Numbered from the stretch's first letter, positions 16,361 to 26,282 are shown. The stretch is 64,000 nucleotides of DNA from AL-N1 sp039178835 (GCA_039178835.1 JBCDFA010000003.1:21008-85007); one strand, 5' to 3'. The notes: a model not told the origin generated them from the sequence alone. Numbers and translations: made by a program.

Positions 16361-17329
16361 ATGACCAAGCGCGCACTTATTACTGGTATCACAGGCCAAG
16401 ATGGATCATATCTCGCCGAATTTCTCCTCACACAGGGCTATGATGTTATTGGTATGATCCGTCGTTCTAGTACTGTTAATTTTGAACGCATCAAGCACAT
16501 TCAGGATGATATCCAGTTTGTCTCTGGTGATCTCTTAGATGAGTCATCGCTGATAGGTATTTTGCGTGATCATCGTCCACATGAAGTCTACAATTTGGCT
16601 GCACAGTCTTTTGTCCAAACATCATGGACTCAACCTGTTTTCACCGGTGAGACGACGGCACTAAGTGTCACGCGTGTGCTCAATGCTATTCGGATTATTG
16701 ATCCTAGTATTCGCTTTTATCAGGCATCAAGTAGTGAGATGTTTGGGAAGGTACAAGCAGTTCCTCAGACAGAAACAACACCCTTCTATCCACGGAGTCC
16801 ATATGGTGTTGCCAAAGTTTACGGTCACTGGATTACCATTAATTATCGAGAGAGCTATGATCTGTTTGCCTGTTCCGGGATTTTATTTAATCACGAATCT
16901 CCACGTCGGGGTCTAGAATTTGTGACGCGTAAGATAACCCATGGTGTTGCACGGATTAAATTGGGCCTCGATAAGGAATTACGTCTTGGGGATCTCGATC
17001 CGCAGCGAGATTGGGGCTATGCGCGAGATTATGTGCGTGCTATGTGGCTGATGCTCCAGCAGGACATACCTGACGATTATGTCGTTGCAACAGGGACGAC
17101 ACACACAGTACGCCATTTCTGCGAACTCGCTTTTGGGCATGTCGGGTTGGACTACCGAGATTATGTGATACAGGATGAGCGTTTCAAACGACCTGCCGAG
17201 GTTGACTTACTTGTTGGTGATGCAAGCAAGGCACACGAAACACTGGGATGGCAGCCAGAGACATCCTTTGAAGAGTTAGTACAGCTTATGGTTGAGTCTG
17301 ATCTCAAGTTATTACGAAGCCAGATGTGA
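16361..17329 (+). CDS. gmd: GDP-mannose 4,6-dehydratase
   Basis: Gmd converts GDP-D-mannose to GDP-4-keto-6-deoxymannose, the precursor of GDP-fucose, GDP-rhamnose and related sugars for surface polysaccharide. The 322-residue extended SDR has the NAD(P)-binding ITGITGQDGSYLAE loop, the VYNLAAQSFV motif, the catalytic Ser/Tyr/Lys set (SSSEMFG, YGVAK), and the family-specific FNHESPRRG and GDLDPQRDWGYARDYV segments. An AGAAGGA ribosome site precedes the ATG. No reductase or epimerase for the 4-keto product is adjacent, so the final sugar is not known. Confidence 0.95.
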   Translation: MTKRALITGITGQDGSYLAEFLLTQGYDVIGMIRRSSTVNFERIKHIQDDIQFVSGDLLDESSLIGILRDHRPHEVYNLAAQSFVQTSWTQPVFTGETTALSVTRVLNAIRIIDPSIRFYQASSSEMFGKVQAVPQTETTPFYPRSPYGVAKVYGHWITINYRESYDLFACSGILFNHESPRRGLEFVTRKITHGVARIKLGLDKELRLGDLDPQRDWGYARDYVRAMWLMLQQDIPDDYVVATGTTHTVRHFCELAFGHVGLDYRDYVIQDERFKRPAEVDLLVGDASKAHETLGWQPETSFEELVQLMVESDLKLLRSQM

Positions 17330-17340
17330 TAACTAACCCA

Positions 17341-17374
17341 GAGGAGTGGGATGCCACAATACCTCCCACTCCTC
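17341..17374. terminator. Bidirectional terminator between gmd and convergent gene
   Basis: GAGGAGTGGGA (17341-17351) pairs perfectly with TCCCACTCCTC (17364-17374), 11 bp with a 12-nt loop, in the 50-bp gap between convergent stops. A GTTTTT run follows about 14 nt further on the plus strand. Confidence 0.7.
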
Positions 17375-17379
17375 TGCGC

Positions 17380-18054
17380 TTAAGCTGTTTTTCTGGCAGG
17401 ACGCTTGACTTCATAAATTCGGTCAAGCCGCACCCGTTCACGAATAATGATGGTCTCAATGAAGCGATGAATGTCTTTCACCGGCTGGATAGATTGATAG
17501 CCACTGAGTAAGAAGCGATGGATGTCGGCCATGCCAGCCACCTGTGCTAATCCAGCAGTACGATGAAGTACCATTTTCAAGACAGGATTTTTTGCGAGCC
17601 GATAGACATTATTGAGCGAGCCACGAATCAAATCAAGTTGTGCAACTCGTTCATCATAGTTATCAGCAAGACGGTAGGCATGCTCATACAGTTTTTCATC
17701 ATATTCGACTGGTGCATTCAGTGCGATCAGTTCCGCAACCACAGAGTCATCCAACTTTTTCGTCAGTTCTAGCAAATCGAGGATTTGTTCAACATCACGA
17801 ACCGCTAGCCCTGGTGCTATGTGGACAAACTGGCGTAATCGATGCGCTTGTTCATCCCGATTACTGAAGTCACGTGGCCCATACATTTCCTCGAAAAAGA
17901 ACGTTGCGATTTCTTCGTACTGGTGTTCAGCAGCCAGATCAGCGTGATCTCGACGCAGCCGATCTGACTGTAATACCTGTAATTTAATTTTGTAATCTTG
18001 ATGTGATGGCATAATAATCAACAATGAATGACACGGCTGCTCTGCCGTAGACAT
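17380..18054 (-). CDS. Conserved hypothetical helical protein (FFxEEMYGPRDF family)
   Basis: This 224-residue protein is almost wholly helical and highly charged, without a signal peptide or membrane segment. Its best mark is the ATFFFEEMYGPRDFSNRD segment near residue 50. By recall this matches a family of uncharacterised bacterial proteins with an FFLxELYGPxDF signature, known also from gammaproteobacteria. An alternative start lies at the ATG at 18012 (MPSHQDYK), which may be closer to the family N-terminus. It stands alone, converging on gmd. I can give no function. Confidence 0.75.
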   Translation of the reverse strand: MSTAEQPCHSLLIIMPSHQDYKIKLQVLQSDRLRRDHADLAAEHQYEEIATFFFEEMYGPRDFSNRDEQAHRLRQFVHIAPGLAVRDVEQILDLLELTKKLDDSVVAELIALNAPVEYDEKLYEHAYRLADNYDERVAQLDLIRGSLNNVYRLAKNPVLKMVLHRTAGLAQVAGMADIHRFLLSGYQSIQPVKDIHRFIETIIIRERVRLDRIYEVKRPARKTA

Positions 18055-18263
18055 TGCCTTAATCTCTCAAAAACCCTTCAAATAAGTACCTTTTGACCAC
18101 TGTCGTACCTGACTGTATACCTTTACATTTACCGGACATACTGCATGATAGCATATAATGTACCAAGAGTATGATGAGATGTCACAGTACTATTTGTGTA
18201 GTTAGCTTCATTTAACTGTTAGTATCTCTCAAGTCTCTCTACATTATATCATCATATTATATA

Positions 18264-21200
18264 TTATTGCGACTCAAGCCGAGTAAGTGCAGCCTGTGCT
18301 TCTTGGCTCCAGGGGCGATCTTGCGCTTGTTGAAGCGCAACACGAAATGATTCAATTGCATTATCTCGTTGTCCGAGCTGTTCCTCTGCTATCCCCTGAT
18401 AGAACCGTGCCTCAGGGTAATTTCCTCCCCGTTGCTCGACTGCTCGCTCAAATTGGTCGCGTGCAATAGCGGCCCGATTGTCGATAAGATATGTTCGACC
18501 CAGCCAGTAATGTGCTTCTGGAAAGTTTGATTGGAGACGAACAGCTCCTTCTAAGTCCTCCTGCGCTTCGGGTATCCGATCAGTACGAATATACAGCAAG
18601 GCACGTCGATAGCGTGGTTCAGCGAGGTCTTCATTTGCCGCAATCGTATCACCATAGGCTTGGATTGCCTCGGTGACTTGATCTTGCTGCTCATACACTT
18701 TTGCATGTAACAGCAAGGCTTCTGCATAGTTCGGCTCCAAAAAGAGGGCTTGTTCGATATTCGTAGATGCTTCAACAAGACGTCCTTCAGCAGCCTGTGC
18801 TTGGGCAAGACCAAAGTATGCTTCTGGATAATTGGGGATAAGTTCCAGTGTGCGATTGTACGATGCAATGGCATCATTACCGCGATCTTGTCGGACCAGT
18901 GCTTCCCCCAGCCACAGGTGTGCCTCTGCCGACTCAGGTGATTGGGCGATTGCATTCTGGAAGTGCCCCTGAGCTACTGCCCAGTTACCTTGTGACCCTG
19001 CTGTACGCCCTAAGCCGATATAGGCCTGAACCAAGGATGGGTCTTGTTCTAGTGCTGTGTTGAATTCTTCATTAGCTGTCTGGAAATTGTCTTGTCTTAG
19101 CGCAATGTCACCTAATTGGGTATGGGCTTCTGGATATACGCCATTGCGTAACTCAATGGCCTGTTGAATAGTTTCTTGTGCTACTCCGAGTCGATCATCT
19201 TGTACCTGTGCACGACCAAGATAATAATAAACCTCAGGATCTTCAGGTGAGCTATCTCGTGCACGCTCAAAGGCGGAAATAGCTGAGTCTACTTCATTAT
19301 TTGCTAAAAGCACGACACCTATCTGTTTGAGTTCATCTGGGTCACTTGTTCCTGCATCAAGAGCCGCACGATATTCTTGTGCAGCATCATTTACGCGCCC
19401 CAGGCGTGCGTAGAGCTGTCCAAGTGCGAGGTGTGCATCAACATATAAAGGTTGTAAATCGATGGCACGGCGATACTGGGTTTCTGCTTCTGCCGGGCTC
19501 TCGAGAAGTACATACAAGTTCCCCATTTCATGTGCAATCTCAGCACGATTAGGGCTCATTTGATTGGCGCTTTGCAAGGCTTCCAGGGCCGCAGTTGTTT
19601 GGCCATTTGCTTGATACAACTGATTTAACTCAAGTAGAGCATCAACATTGTTTGTATTTGCCAATGGAAGAAGTAGCTGTTCTGCTTCAACGTATCCTGA
19701 TGGGCCGCTCAAACGTAAGACATGGGCCAGGGTGACGGTCGCAGATTCGCCAGGTTGCTCACGTGCTAGCCACCGACACTGTTCTAGCGCTACCTCCCAT
19801 CGTTGTTCTTCAATCGCAACTTCAGCAAGCTTTTTCCGTGCTGGGTAATATGTAGGGTCTTGATTAATGGCCTCTTCAAGGAGACTCCATCCTTCTTCCT
19901 GATCACGAGGAAGTTCAACGAGTGCTTGATGATAGATAGGTTCTGGCCGTTGCGATTCAAGCTCTGTGGCCGTGGTAAATTGCTCTCGTGCCTGATCTGG
20001 CTCCCCACTTAATCGCCAGGTACGACCCAGCCAAATCCGTGAATCTACATCTTCGCCCTGGGTCTCAACAAGGGTTTCTAGTGTTTCACGTGCTTGTCCT
20101 ACTGGTGTCTGATCGCCAGCAAACATGGCCCAGAATGCTGCGAAACCTTCTGGTCCTTGTATACCACGTGTCTGGGCAATCGTGTAGTTAGTAATTGCCT
20201 GCCAGCGTTGACGTTCACGTAACTGCATTTCAGCATTCCGCGACTGTCCGGTTGCAACAAGGCTGGTGATTGGGTTCTCAGCAGCATCTTCTGCGGCAGC
20301 ACGTCGCCCCCAATCACTCATAAGCAATTCTGTTTCACGTAGTGATTCATCAAAGGCGGTTTGGGCTGTACTGAGCACATCAAGCGATTCATCGGTATTA
20401 GCGAAGATTATTTCATCTCGCTGTAAAGACCAGTCAAGTCGCCCTTGCACATTCAGCGTCTCGGCGAGTGTGAGTTTTGCCTGTTCTTCTGCGATATCAG
20501 CATGTAATCGATGTGTGACAAGGCTTCGTTGATCGGGTGTGGTTTGTTCGGCATCCATCTGCACCTGTAATTCAGCTTGGTCAAGCGATTGTTGTGCCAG
20601 TACAAAATCCCCCCCTATACGGTAGGCTTCTGCCATGGTAATGAAGAAAGAGGTTGGTAATAGTTCGCGTGATTGGACCAAATTGCGCCCAGCTTCAAGT
20701 TGGCTAATGGCCTCATCTGCCTCCCACATGCCTATGTGCTCAATGCCCCAATTCAGGCGTAACTCGATCAAATCACGTCCTCCGAGCAATTTAGCGGCCT
20801 GTCTAAAGGCTTCTTGAGCATCTGAGTCATCGGCGTCTTGCAAGATAGCGCCAAGATTGTTGGCTAATAACGCCATTTGTGATGATTCATTTGTCGCTTC
20901 CATTGCGCCAGTTCGACGATACTGCTCTGCTGCTGCCGTATATTCACCACGAGCCCAGAGTACGTTTCCACGTATAGCATAGGTCAAAACAGGCGAAAGC
21001 GCGGGATAATCATCAATAAGTTGGCCCAATGTTGCGAAGGCGGCATCAGATTCACCATTACTATAATCGGCCAACGCCCTCAGAAGCTCTGGCAATACAA
21101 CTTGCCCATTAATTGGATTTGTTGACAATGTATAAACAGTTGGCATAGTAAAGCGACCGATATACCCATCCCAACCAGCCGGTGCAAAGGCACCATTTGG

Positions 21201-21812
21201 TTGATAGGCAAGTAGTGGACGTAATGACTCTTGATCAAGAATACCACCTGGTTCAATTTCTCCCCAGATTAGTGCATCTGCACCATAACGTTCAAGCATC
21301 TGTAGTGCCTGACGAGGATTATCAGGTGGGTCATTGACAAACTGTGACGTGACTCGATTACCGCTGGCGTCTGGCAACTGATCGGCTAGTTGCCGTGCAA
21401 CAGTCCGACCAGACTGGTTTATCTGACCATCAGGGTCTTGAAAAGGTGTCACGATCACTACAAATTGATCAGCAGGTGCAGGTATTAAACGAAGAACAAA
21501 CCACAATGCGAACAGCCCCACCAAGATAACAGCTGCTACTGCAAAGGTGCGTGGAGCTTGTTGGAGGCGTTGGCTGAAGACAGTTTGAAATGATGGACGT
21601 GGTTTAGGTGATGTTTCCACATGCTGAATAGGTGCCTGAATTTCTTCACCATCCTGAATAACAGTGACAGTCCCCTCTGAGCTAGTTGGTTGAGGTTTTT
21701 TGCGAAAACGATTGACTGTATTTCTAATTCGTGTGTTGATGGCTGGACGAAAACGTAGATACCCCACTCCCAGACTAATTAAAATGATGACAAAGATGAG
21801 CAGATAGAACAT
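18264..21812 (-). CDS. Giant membrane-anchored TPR-repeat protein
   Basis: The 1182-residue protein starts with a hydrophobic helix (residues 2-20), then a basic linker, then a second membrane helix near residues 93-112. A roughly 120-residue domain follows (VVIVTPFQDPDG, then ADALIWGEIEPG) of a kind seen in proteins that measure or build surface assemblies. The rest, from about residue 265 to the end, is tandem tetratricopeptide repeats; A-x-Y-x-x-A/L-G-x-A motifs recur about every 34 residues. The strongest block is about 640-1180. TPR superhelices bind partner proteins, and the two membrane helices suggest an envelope scaffold. It starts 2 nt after the stop of the response regulator gene, so the pair is an operon and the scaffold may be its output or partner. 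Confidence 0.85.
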   Translation of the reverse strand: MFYLLIFVIILISLGVGYLRFRPAINTRIRNTVNRFRKKPQPTSSEGTVTVIQDGEEIQAPIQHVETSPKPRPSFQTVFSQRLQQAPRTFAVAAVILVGLFALWFVLRLIPAPADQFVVIVTPFQDPDGQINQSGRTVARQLADQLPDASGNRVTSQFVNDPPDNPRQALQMLERYGADALIWGEIEPGGILDQESLRPLLAYQPNGAFAPAGWDGYIGRFTMPTVYTLSTNPINGQVVLPELLRALADYSNGESDAAFATLGQLIDDYPALSPVLTYAIRGNVLWARGEYTAAAEQYRRTGAMEATNESSQMALLANNLGAILQDADDSDAQEAFRQAAKLLGGRDLIELRLNWGIEHIGMWEADEAISQLEAGRNLVQSRELLPTSFFITMAEAYRIGGDFVLAQQSLDQAELQVQMDAEQTTPDQRSLVTHRLHADIAEEQAKLTLAETLNVQGRLDWSLQRDEIIFANTDESLDVLSTAQTAFDESLRETELLMSDWGRRAAAEDAAENPITSLVATGQSRNAEMQLRERQRWQAITNYTIAQTRGIQGPEGFAAFWAMFAGDQTPVGQARETLETLVETQGEDVDSRIWLGRTWRLSGEPDQAREQFTTATELESQRPEPIYHQALVELPRDQEEGWSLLEEAINQDPTYYPARKKLAEVAIEEQRWEVALEQCRWLAREQPGESATVTLAHVLRLSGPSGYVEAEQLLLPLANTNNVDALLELNQLYQANGQTTAALEALQSANQMSPNRAEIAHEMGNLYVLLESPAEAETQYRRAIDLQPLYVDAHLALGQLYARLGRVNDAAQEYRAALDAGTSDPDELKQIGVVLLANNEVDSAISAFERARDSSPEDPEVYYYLGRAQVQDDRLGVAQETIQQAIELRNGVYPEAHTQLGDIALRQDNFQTANEEFNTALEQDPSLVQAYIGLGRTAGSQGNWAVAQGHFQNAIAQSPESAEAHLWLGEALVRQDRGNDAIASYNRTLELIPNYPEAYFGLAQAQAAEGRLVEASTNIEQALFLEPNYAEALLLHAKVYEQQDQVTEAIQAYGDTIAANEDLAEPRYRRALLYIRTDRIPEAQEDLEGAVRLQSNFPEAHYWLGRTYLIDNRAAIARDQFERAVEQRGGNYPEARFYQGIAEEQLGQRDNAIESFRVALQQAQDRPWSQEAQAALTRLESQ

Positions 21813-21814
21813 AT

Positions 21815-23137
21815 TTATTCCTCACGTCTCAGAAACTGGACGATGCATGACAAAAAACGTTGAACCTGAAACGGTATTTGAATGAATGCACGTGCACCAT
21901 GCGTGAAAGCAATCTCTTCATCTTGCGCCTCTTGTGAAAGTACAATCAACACAGTTGATGGTGTATCAGCCATCAATGTGTCAGCGAAATCCCAGAGAGT
22001 AGCTCCTAATTGTGCATCAGCGCAAATAAGTTGCGGTTGTAATTCGTGGGCAAGGAGTGCATTCGCATCAAGAATAGAATAAGCTTTTAGTGTTCGGTAT
22101 TTATGCTCTTCTAAAGGTGCGTGTAATGTATCAAGAAAGGTGTCATTGGCACTTAACAACAGAATAGGTGCTTGATTCTGACCACGTCTTTCAAGCGCTG
22201 TATAGATTTGATCAGTTGATCGTACATCAACTGCATAACTACTCCCAGCTTGTTGCTTTGCAAATTGCTTCATTCCAGCAGCTGTACGACTAACTTCTTC
22301 ATGATCGGTAAACACACGACGATGACTATCAACAACACCTATTGAAATAGACACAATGGGAAAGCGTCGGGGAACACCCTGTCGATCATGTCCGAGAAGA
22401 TATCCTAGTTCGAGATCTTTAGGGTCATAAAGCATTTTGATACGATGATCAAAAGTTTTGATAATATTAGTACATAACGGTTCTATCATGTCAGAATGTG
22501 TCAAGATAGCAAAATCATCACCACCAATGTGACCAATAAAATCAGGTTCATTTGACAGTTTGGCCACTTCGTCAGTCACTACTTCAGCAACTAGCTTAAT
22601 AACACGATCCCCACGTGCAAAGCCATAGGTATCATTAAATGCTTTGAAATTATCAAGATCAAGATAGAGCAATGCAAAAGGGGCCTCTTTTTTGAGCCGA
22701 AATTTCAGTTCCTCAGTAAGCAGCACATTTCCTGGTAAGTCTGTGAGGGGGCTCCGAACTGGGCGTTGTGAGGCCCGCCGCAGATGGCCTTTGATTCGTG
22801 CCAGCAACTCAGGGATGTTGAATGGTTTGGTTACATAATCGTCAGCCCCGCTTTCAAACCCTACTACAACATCGTTCGGTGTGGACCGTGCTGTCAAAAT
22901 AACCATCGGGACATGTGCGGTACGTGTATCATTGCGCATTTGCCGAATCGCCTCATATCCATCCAATACCGGCATCATAAGATCGACCAGCATTAAATCT
23001 GGTACGTGGTCTTGCGCCATACGGACCAATTCATCACCATTTTGTGCAGTCATGACCTCATATCCCTGACCACGAAGAACCAGGTCTAGAAGTTGCCGCA
23101 CAGCCAATTCGTCATCTGCGATGAGAATACGTTTCAT
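21815..23137 (-). CDS. REC-GGDEF-REC response regulator (putative diguanylate cyclase)
   Basis: The 440-residue protein has a typical receiver domain at residues 1-120 (IADDELAVRQLL, VDLMMPVLDGYEA, ILTARS, YVTKPF). A GGDEF domain follows at about 130-295 (LLYLDLDNFKAFNDTYGFARGD, signature GGDDF instead of GGDEF/GGEEF). The C-terminal receiver-like domain covers about 315-440 (ILLLSANDTFLD, ICADAQLG). The D-F pair and the substrate-binding NDTYG loop are kept, so c-di-GMP synthesis is plausible, but Asp for the catalytic Glu is unusual. The last receiver lacks the usual acidic pair and may be a protein-interaction domain. It is the first gene of a two-gene operon with the giant TPR protein. 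Confidence 0.88.
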   Translation of the reverse strand: MKRILIADDELAVRQLLDLVLRGQGYEVMTAQNGDELVRMAQDHVPDLMLVDLMMPVLDGYEAIRQMRNDTRTAHVPMVILTARSTPNDVVVGFESGADDYVTKPFNIPELLARIKGHLRRASQRPVRSPLTDLPGNVLLTEELKFRLKKEAPFALLYLDLDNFKAFNDTYGFARGDRVIKLVAEVVTDEVAKLSNEPDFIGHIGGDDFAILTHSDMIEPLCTNIIKTFDHRIKMLYDPKDLELGYLLGHDRQGVPRRFPIVSISIGVVDSHRRVFTDHEEVSRTAAGMKQFAKQQAGSSYAVDVRSTDQIYTALERRGQNQAPILLLSANDTFLDTLHAPLEEHKYRTLKAYSILDANALLAHELQPQLICADAQLGATLWDFADTLMADTPSTVLIVLSQEAQDEEIAFTHGARAFIQIPFQVQRFLSCIVQFLRREE

Positions 23138-23236
23138 AGGTTGGTCACTGATTGCAGGGTTTTCTACGGTATCGATAAAGTGCTACTAGAATGTATAACC
23201 TGCAACATGCCATGCAGCTGGCAACAGGTAAAAACA

Positions 23237-24169
23237 CTACAACACAAGTTGTTCGTACAAACTTTCCAAGCTCAAATCTTGTCGCACTGTTTCAGGTGAA
23301 CTAAGTGTTAATGCTGCTGCACTAGCGCCTAATCGAACAGCCTCATCAATGGAGATTTCATTGATGAGGGCATACAATACTGTCGAGGTTAGCGCATCAC
23401 TAGCACCTGTTGCATCAACAATTTCCATTGAGACAGCTGGAATATGTCCACTTGAATCAGATGTTGCATAAACCAATCCCTGATTTGCCATCGTAATGAT
23501 AGCGATTTCAACTCCCTGCGTAATAAGTTGTTTGGCTGCACGGATGGCTTGATCAACATCACTGATAGGCATTCCGGTTAGTGCTTGGGCTTCAACTGCA
23601 TTTGGTGTAACGAGTGCGAATGCACCAATGTGCTGGCGATATCGTTGTGCTGGGGCAAATGCTACCGGGTCAAGGCCAACTGGTACACCCGCTATACTAC
23701 AGATGTCAAGTAGCCGTTTCGCACTTTCAATGGGAACATTTGCGTCTATCATGACCATTCTGGCATTGGTTAACAGTGATGCATGTGTATCGATATAGTC
23801 TGGTGTAATAGCTACGGTTGCCTCGGTATCGTCAAGACCGACGAGGAGATTGCCTTGCGGATTAAGTAAGGCTATATAAGCGGCTGAGTGTTGATCGCAG
23901 GTAATTAACACATGATCAGTGTTCACGCCCGCACCCTCGGTTTGATGGACGATAGTGCGACCAAAATCATCCTGGCATACCACCGTTAAGAGTGCTGTGG
24001 ATAATCCAAGACGGGCCAGATTCTCGGCGATATTGCGCGCACATCCACCCACGCTAATTTGTACCATCCCTGGGTTAGATGTTCCTGCAACAATGTCCCC
24101 CATTAAGCGTCCTTTGACGTCAAGGCATGCAGCCCCAACCACCACGATATCAGCTATATCATCTGTCAT
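23237..24169 (-). CDS. PfkB-family kinase, pseudouridine kinase-like
   Basis: The start was set at 24169 (MTDDIADIVVVGAACLDVKG), 13 nt after the stop of the SPFH gene; the longer open frame would overlap that gene. The 310-residue protein has the PfkB signatures: a substrate motif VGGCARNIAENLARLG near residue 45 and the ATP/anion-hole motif DATGASD near residue 255, with the catalytic Asp present. SNPG just before the first motif and the overall sequence are closest, by recall, to E. coli PsuK (YeiC), which phosphorylates pseudouridine. The partner glycosidase gene psuG is not adjacent, so a related nucleoside or sugar is also possible. It is the last gene of a three-gene leftward operon. 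Confidence 0.8.
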   Translation of the reverse strand: MTDDIADIVVVGAACLDVKGRLMGDIVAGTSNPGMVQISVGGCARNIAENLARLGLSTALLTVVCQDDFGRTIVHQTEGAGVNTDHVLITCDQHSAAYIALLNPQGNLLVGLDDTEATVAITPDYIDTHASLLTNARMVMIDANVPIESAKRLLDICSIAGVPVGLDPVAFAPAQRYRQHIGAFALVTPNAVEAQALTGMPISDVDQAIRAAKQLITQGVEIAIITMANQGLVYATSDSSGHIPAVSMEIVDATGASDALTSTVLYALINEISIDEAVRLGASAAALTLSSPETVRQDLSLESLYEQLVL

Positions 24170-24182
24170 TACATACCTGCAC

Positions 24183-25340
24183 TTACTTTTTATTGATGGG
24201 TGGTTTCGCGTTTGGGAGTGGCTCTGGTAGTAATCGTACATAATCACCTTCGAATTCAGAAGACGCACGTATTGCACTAATAACAATATCCTCGAGATCT
24301 TCTGGTGAGAGATCAATACCAGACTCACGGAGTGAGCGTACCATCATTGCTACCCGTTCAGCCTCCAACTCTGCTTGAGCTTCACCGACAATGCGTATGC
24401 GTTCGGCTTCGCGCTCAGCTTCGATCCGTTTCAGTTTGGTATCACGTTCCCAATATCGCTCACGATTAGCACGACGGAAGCTTTCACGATCAACATCAAA
24501 GAAATCGAATTCCACAGCCATGATTTCAACGCCCCGGGCTGCCAACGACTCGGTCAAGTCGTCTATTATTTTGCCTAAAAGTTGATGTCGATTCTTGTAC
24601 GCATCAACTGGCCCCAACTTACTCTCATACACAATTTCACGAACAATGCCATCCATAGTTCCACTCAATTGTTTTCCGATTAAGCGTTCCCAGAAAACAA
24701 CGTTGTTGCGTGCTTGGTTCACATCTTGACCAAGCCCTTTGGCCACTTCTTGTTGTGCACTTCCTCGATTGGCAATACTGCGTCGGGCCTGACGTGGATC
24801 AATGATTTTGTAAGCGACTGCAAAATCAATCCGATTCAAATTGTAACCAGGTGCGGTATTTATTTTATCAACAGAAACGGTTAACAGCATCGTATAGAGG
24901 GGAATCTCAGCAACCTTTACTTCCAGAAAAGGCATAAGTGGCGGTGCAACTGGTTTGGGAGCAATATGGGTAATACCTGTGTAGGTGTTGGTAATTAATA
25001 CATCCCGATCACTTGATACAAAAAGCATGTTTCGTTGGACCCACAACGCAATGAAGAGTAGTACCACGCCCCAGATGAGTGTAAAGACAAAGGCCCCAAT
25101 GTTATCAAATAGTACACCACCAACCAATGATGCAGCGACTAGCGAAACAAGACCGGTGAAGCCAGCCATAATGCCAAGCTCACGCCAACTACCAGTAAGC
25201 CCAATGATCAAACTGACCGCGAGAATAATAACACTTAAACCAGTAACAAGTGCATTCTGGGATGTGGCCAGAAAGATGGCTATCAGTGAGAAGAACAATA
25301 GAGTTAGAACGAGAGATGTAACGGTGTTCTTAATTGACAT
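24183..25340 (-). CDS. SPFH/Band 7 domain membrane protein
   Basis: The 385-residue protein has about four hydrophobic helices in the first 105 residues. An SPFH/Band 7 domain covers roughly 110-300. A charged helix follows, rich in Glu/Arg/Ala (RIEAEREAERIRIVGEAQAELEAERVAMM), as in flotillin/HflK-type proteins. Such proteins form large membrane rings and microdomains. A multi-pass N-terminus is unusual, because most have one helix or hairpin. It lies directly after the dehydrogenase gene (start next to its stop) and 13 nt before the kinase gene, so the three are co-transcribed, though the functional link is not obvious. Confidence 0.85.
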   Translation of the reverse strand: MSIKNTVTSLVLTLLFFSLIAIFLATSQNALVTGLSVIILAVSLIIGLTGSWRELGIMAGFTGLVSLVAASLVGGVLFDNIGAFVFTLIWGVVLLFIALWVQRNMLFVSSDRDVLITNTYTGITHIAPKPVAPPLMPFLEVKVAEIPLYTMLLTVSVDKINTAPGYNLNRIDFAVAYKIIDPRQARRSIANRGSAQQEVAKGLGQDVNQARNNVVFWERLIGKQLSGTMDGIVREIVYESKLGPVDAYKNRHQLLGKIIDDLTESLAARGVEIMAVEFDFFDVDRESFRRANRERYWERDTKLKRIEAEREAERIRIVGEAQAELEAERVAMMVRSLRESGIDLSPEDLEDIVISAIRASSEFEGDYVRLLPEPLPNAKPPINKK

Positions 25341-26282
25341 TCAGACCTCCAGAAGTATTTTAAGTTGATTTGGTACGGCTTCGAATGCGTCTATTGCATG
25401 ACGTAGTGTATATCGCTTTGCAATAAGTGGGCCTGTATGTATAAGCCCTTGCTTTAGTAACCGTAATGCTGGTGCAAATGGTCCGCATCGTGATCCGACT
25501 AAACAAATTTCATTGACCACCAGCATACTCAGATCCACGGATGCCTCAGTTGCAAATGTGCTTTTGAGGATCAACCGGCCACGCGGGCGCACAAGCCGAG
25601 ATGCCGTAACAAACCCACCAGGTTGACCAGTACAGTCGACGACAACATCAAATCGTTCATTATTTCTATCGGCAGTTGTAGTACGAATACCCTGCATATG
25701 TAATACATCCCAACGCTCTGGATGTCTTCCTACAACAGTGACAGCACAGCCAGGTAAACGCAGTACCTGTGCACAGATCAATCCGAGCTTTCCGTCACCC
25801 ACTATTGCCACTTGATCAGTAGGACGGAGGTGTGTTTGCTCAAGTATCTCCAGTGCGGCGGCCAGTGGTTCAACAAAGACGGCTGCTTCATCTGGTACGG
25901 ATGACGGAACAGTGTGCAAGCAAGTAATGGGAAGACTAAATCTCTCAGCCATTGCTCCATCGCGTTTATTGATTCCTAAAGTCATACGAGAGCTACAGTG
26001 GGATGTATCTCCACGCCGACAAGCATGACACTGCTGACAAGCAATATTAATCTCGCCAACTACCCGAACTCCGACCCACGTGGGATCAGCGCATCCTATA
26101 ACGGTACCAACAAACTCATGGCCCAGTACACCACAAAAATCTTTGTAGCCATGGGTTATCTCAATATCTGTATTACAGATGCCGACAAGGTGAGGTCGAA
26201 TGAGTGCTTCATCGGGCTGAACAGTCGGTTCAGGGTAATCGCTCACCAGTCGGAGTTGTTTATCAAAGAGGAGGGCCAACAT
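25341..26282 (-). CDS. Zinc-dependent alcohol/polyol dehydrogenase (MDR family)
   Basis: The 313-residue medium-chain dehydrogenase keeps both metal sites. A catalytic Cys lies in GICNTDIEI with the HEFVG motif, and the structural four-cysteine lobe is CQQCHACRRGDTSHC (C-x2-C-x2-C-x7-C). The cofactor domain has the VAIVGDGKLGLI Rossmann turn near residue 155. It is shorter than classical alcohol dehydrogenases. The lobe and HGYKDF segment resemble threonine, sorbitol and related dehydrogenases, and the substrate cannot be stated. It is the first gene of the leftward operon with the SPFH protein and the PfkB kinase. A sugar or nucleoside catabolic context fits the kinase. Confidence 0.85.
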   Translation of the reverse strand: MLALLFDKQLRLVSDYPEPTVQPDEALIRPHLVGICNTDIEITHGYKDFCGVLGHEFVGTVIGCADPTWVGVRVVGEINIACQQCHACRRGDTSHCSSRMTLGINKRDGAMAERFSLPITCLHTVPSSVPDEAAVFVEPLAAALEILEQTHLRPTDQVAIVGDGKLGLICAQVLRLPGCAVTVVGRHPERWDVLHMQGIRTTTADRNNERFDVVVDCTGQPGGFVTASRLVRPRGRLILKSTFATEASVDLSMLVVNEICLVGSRCGPFAPALRLLKQGLIHTGPLIAKRYTLRHAIDAFEAVPNQLKILLEV

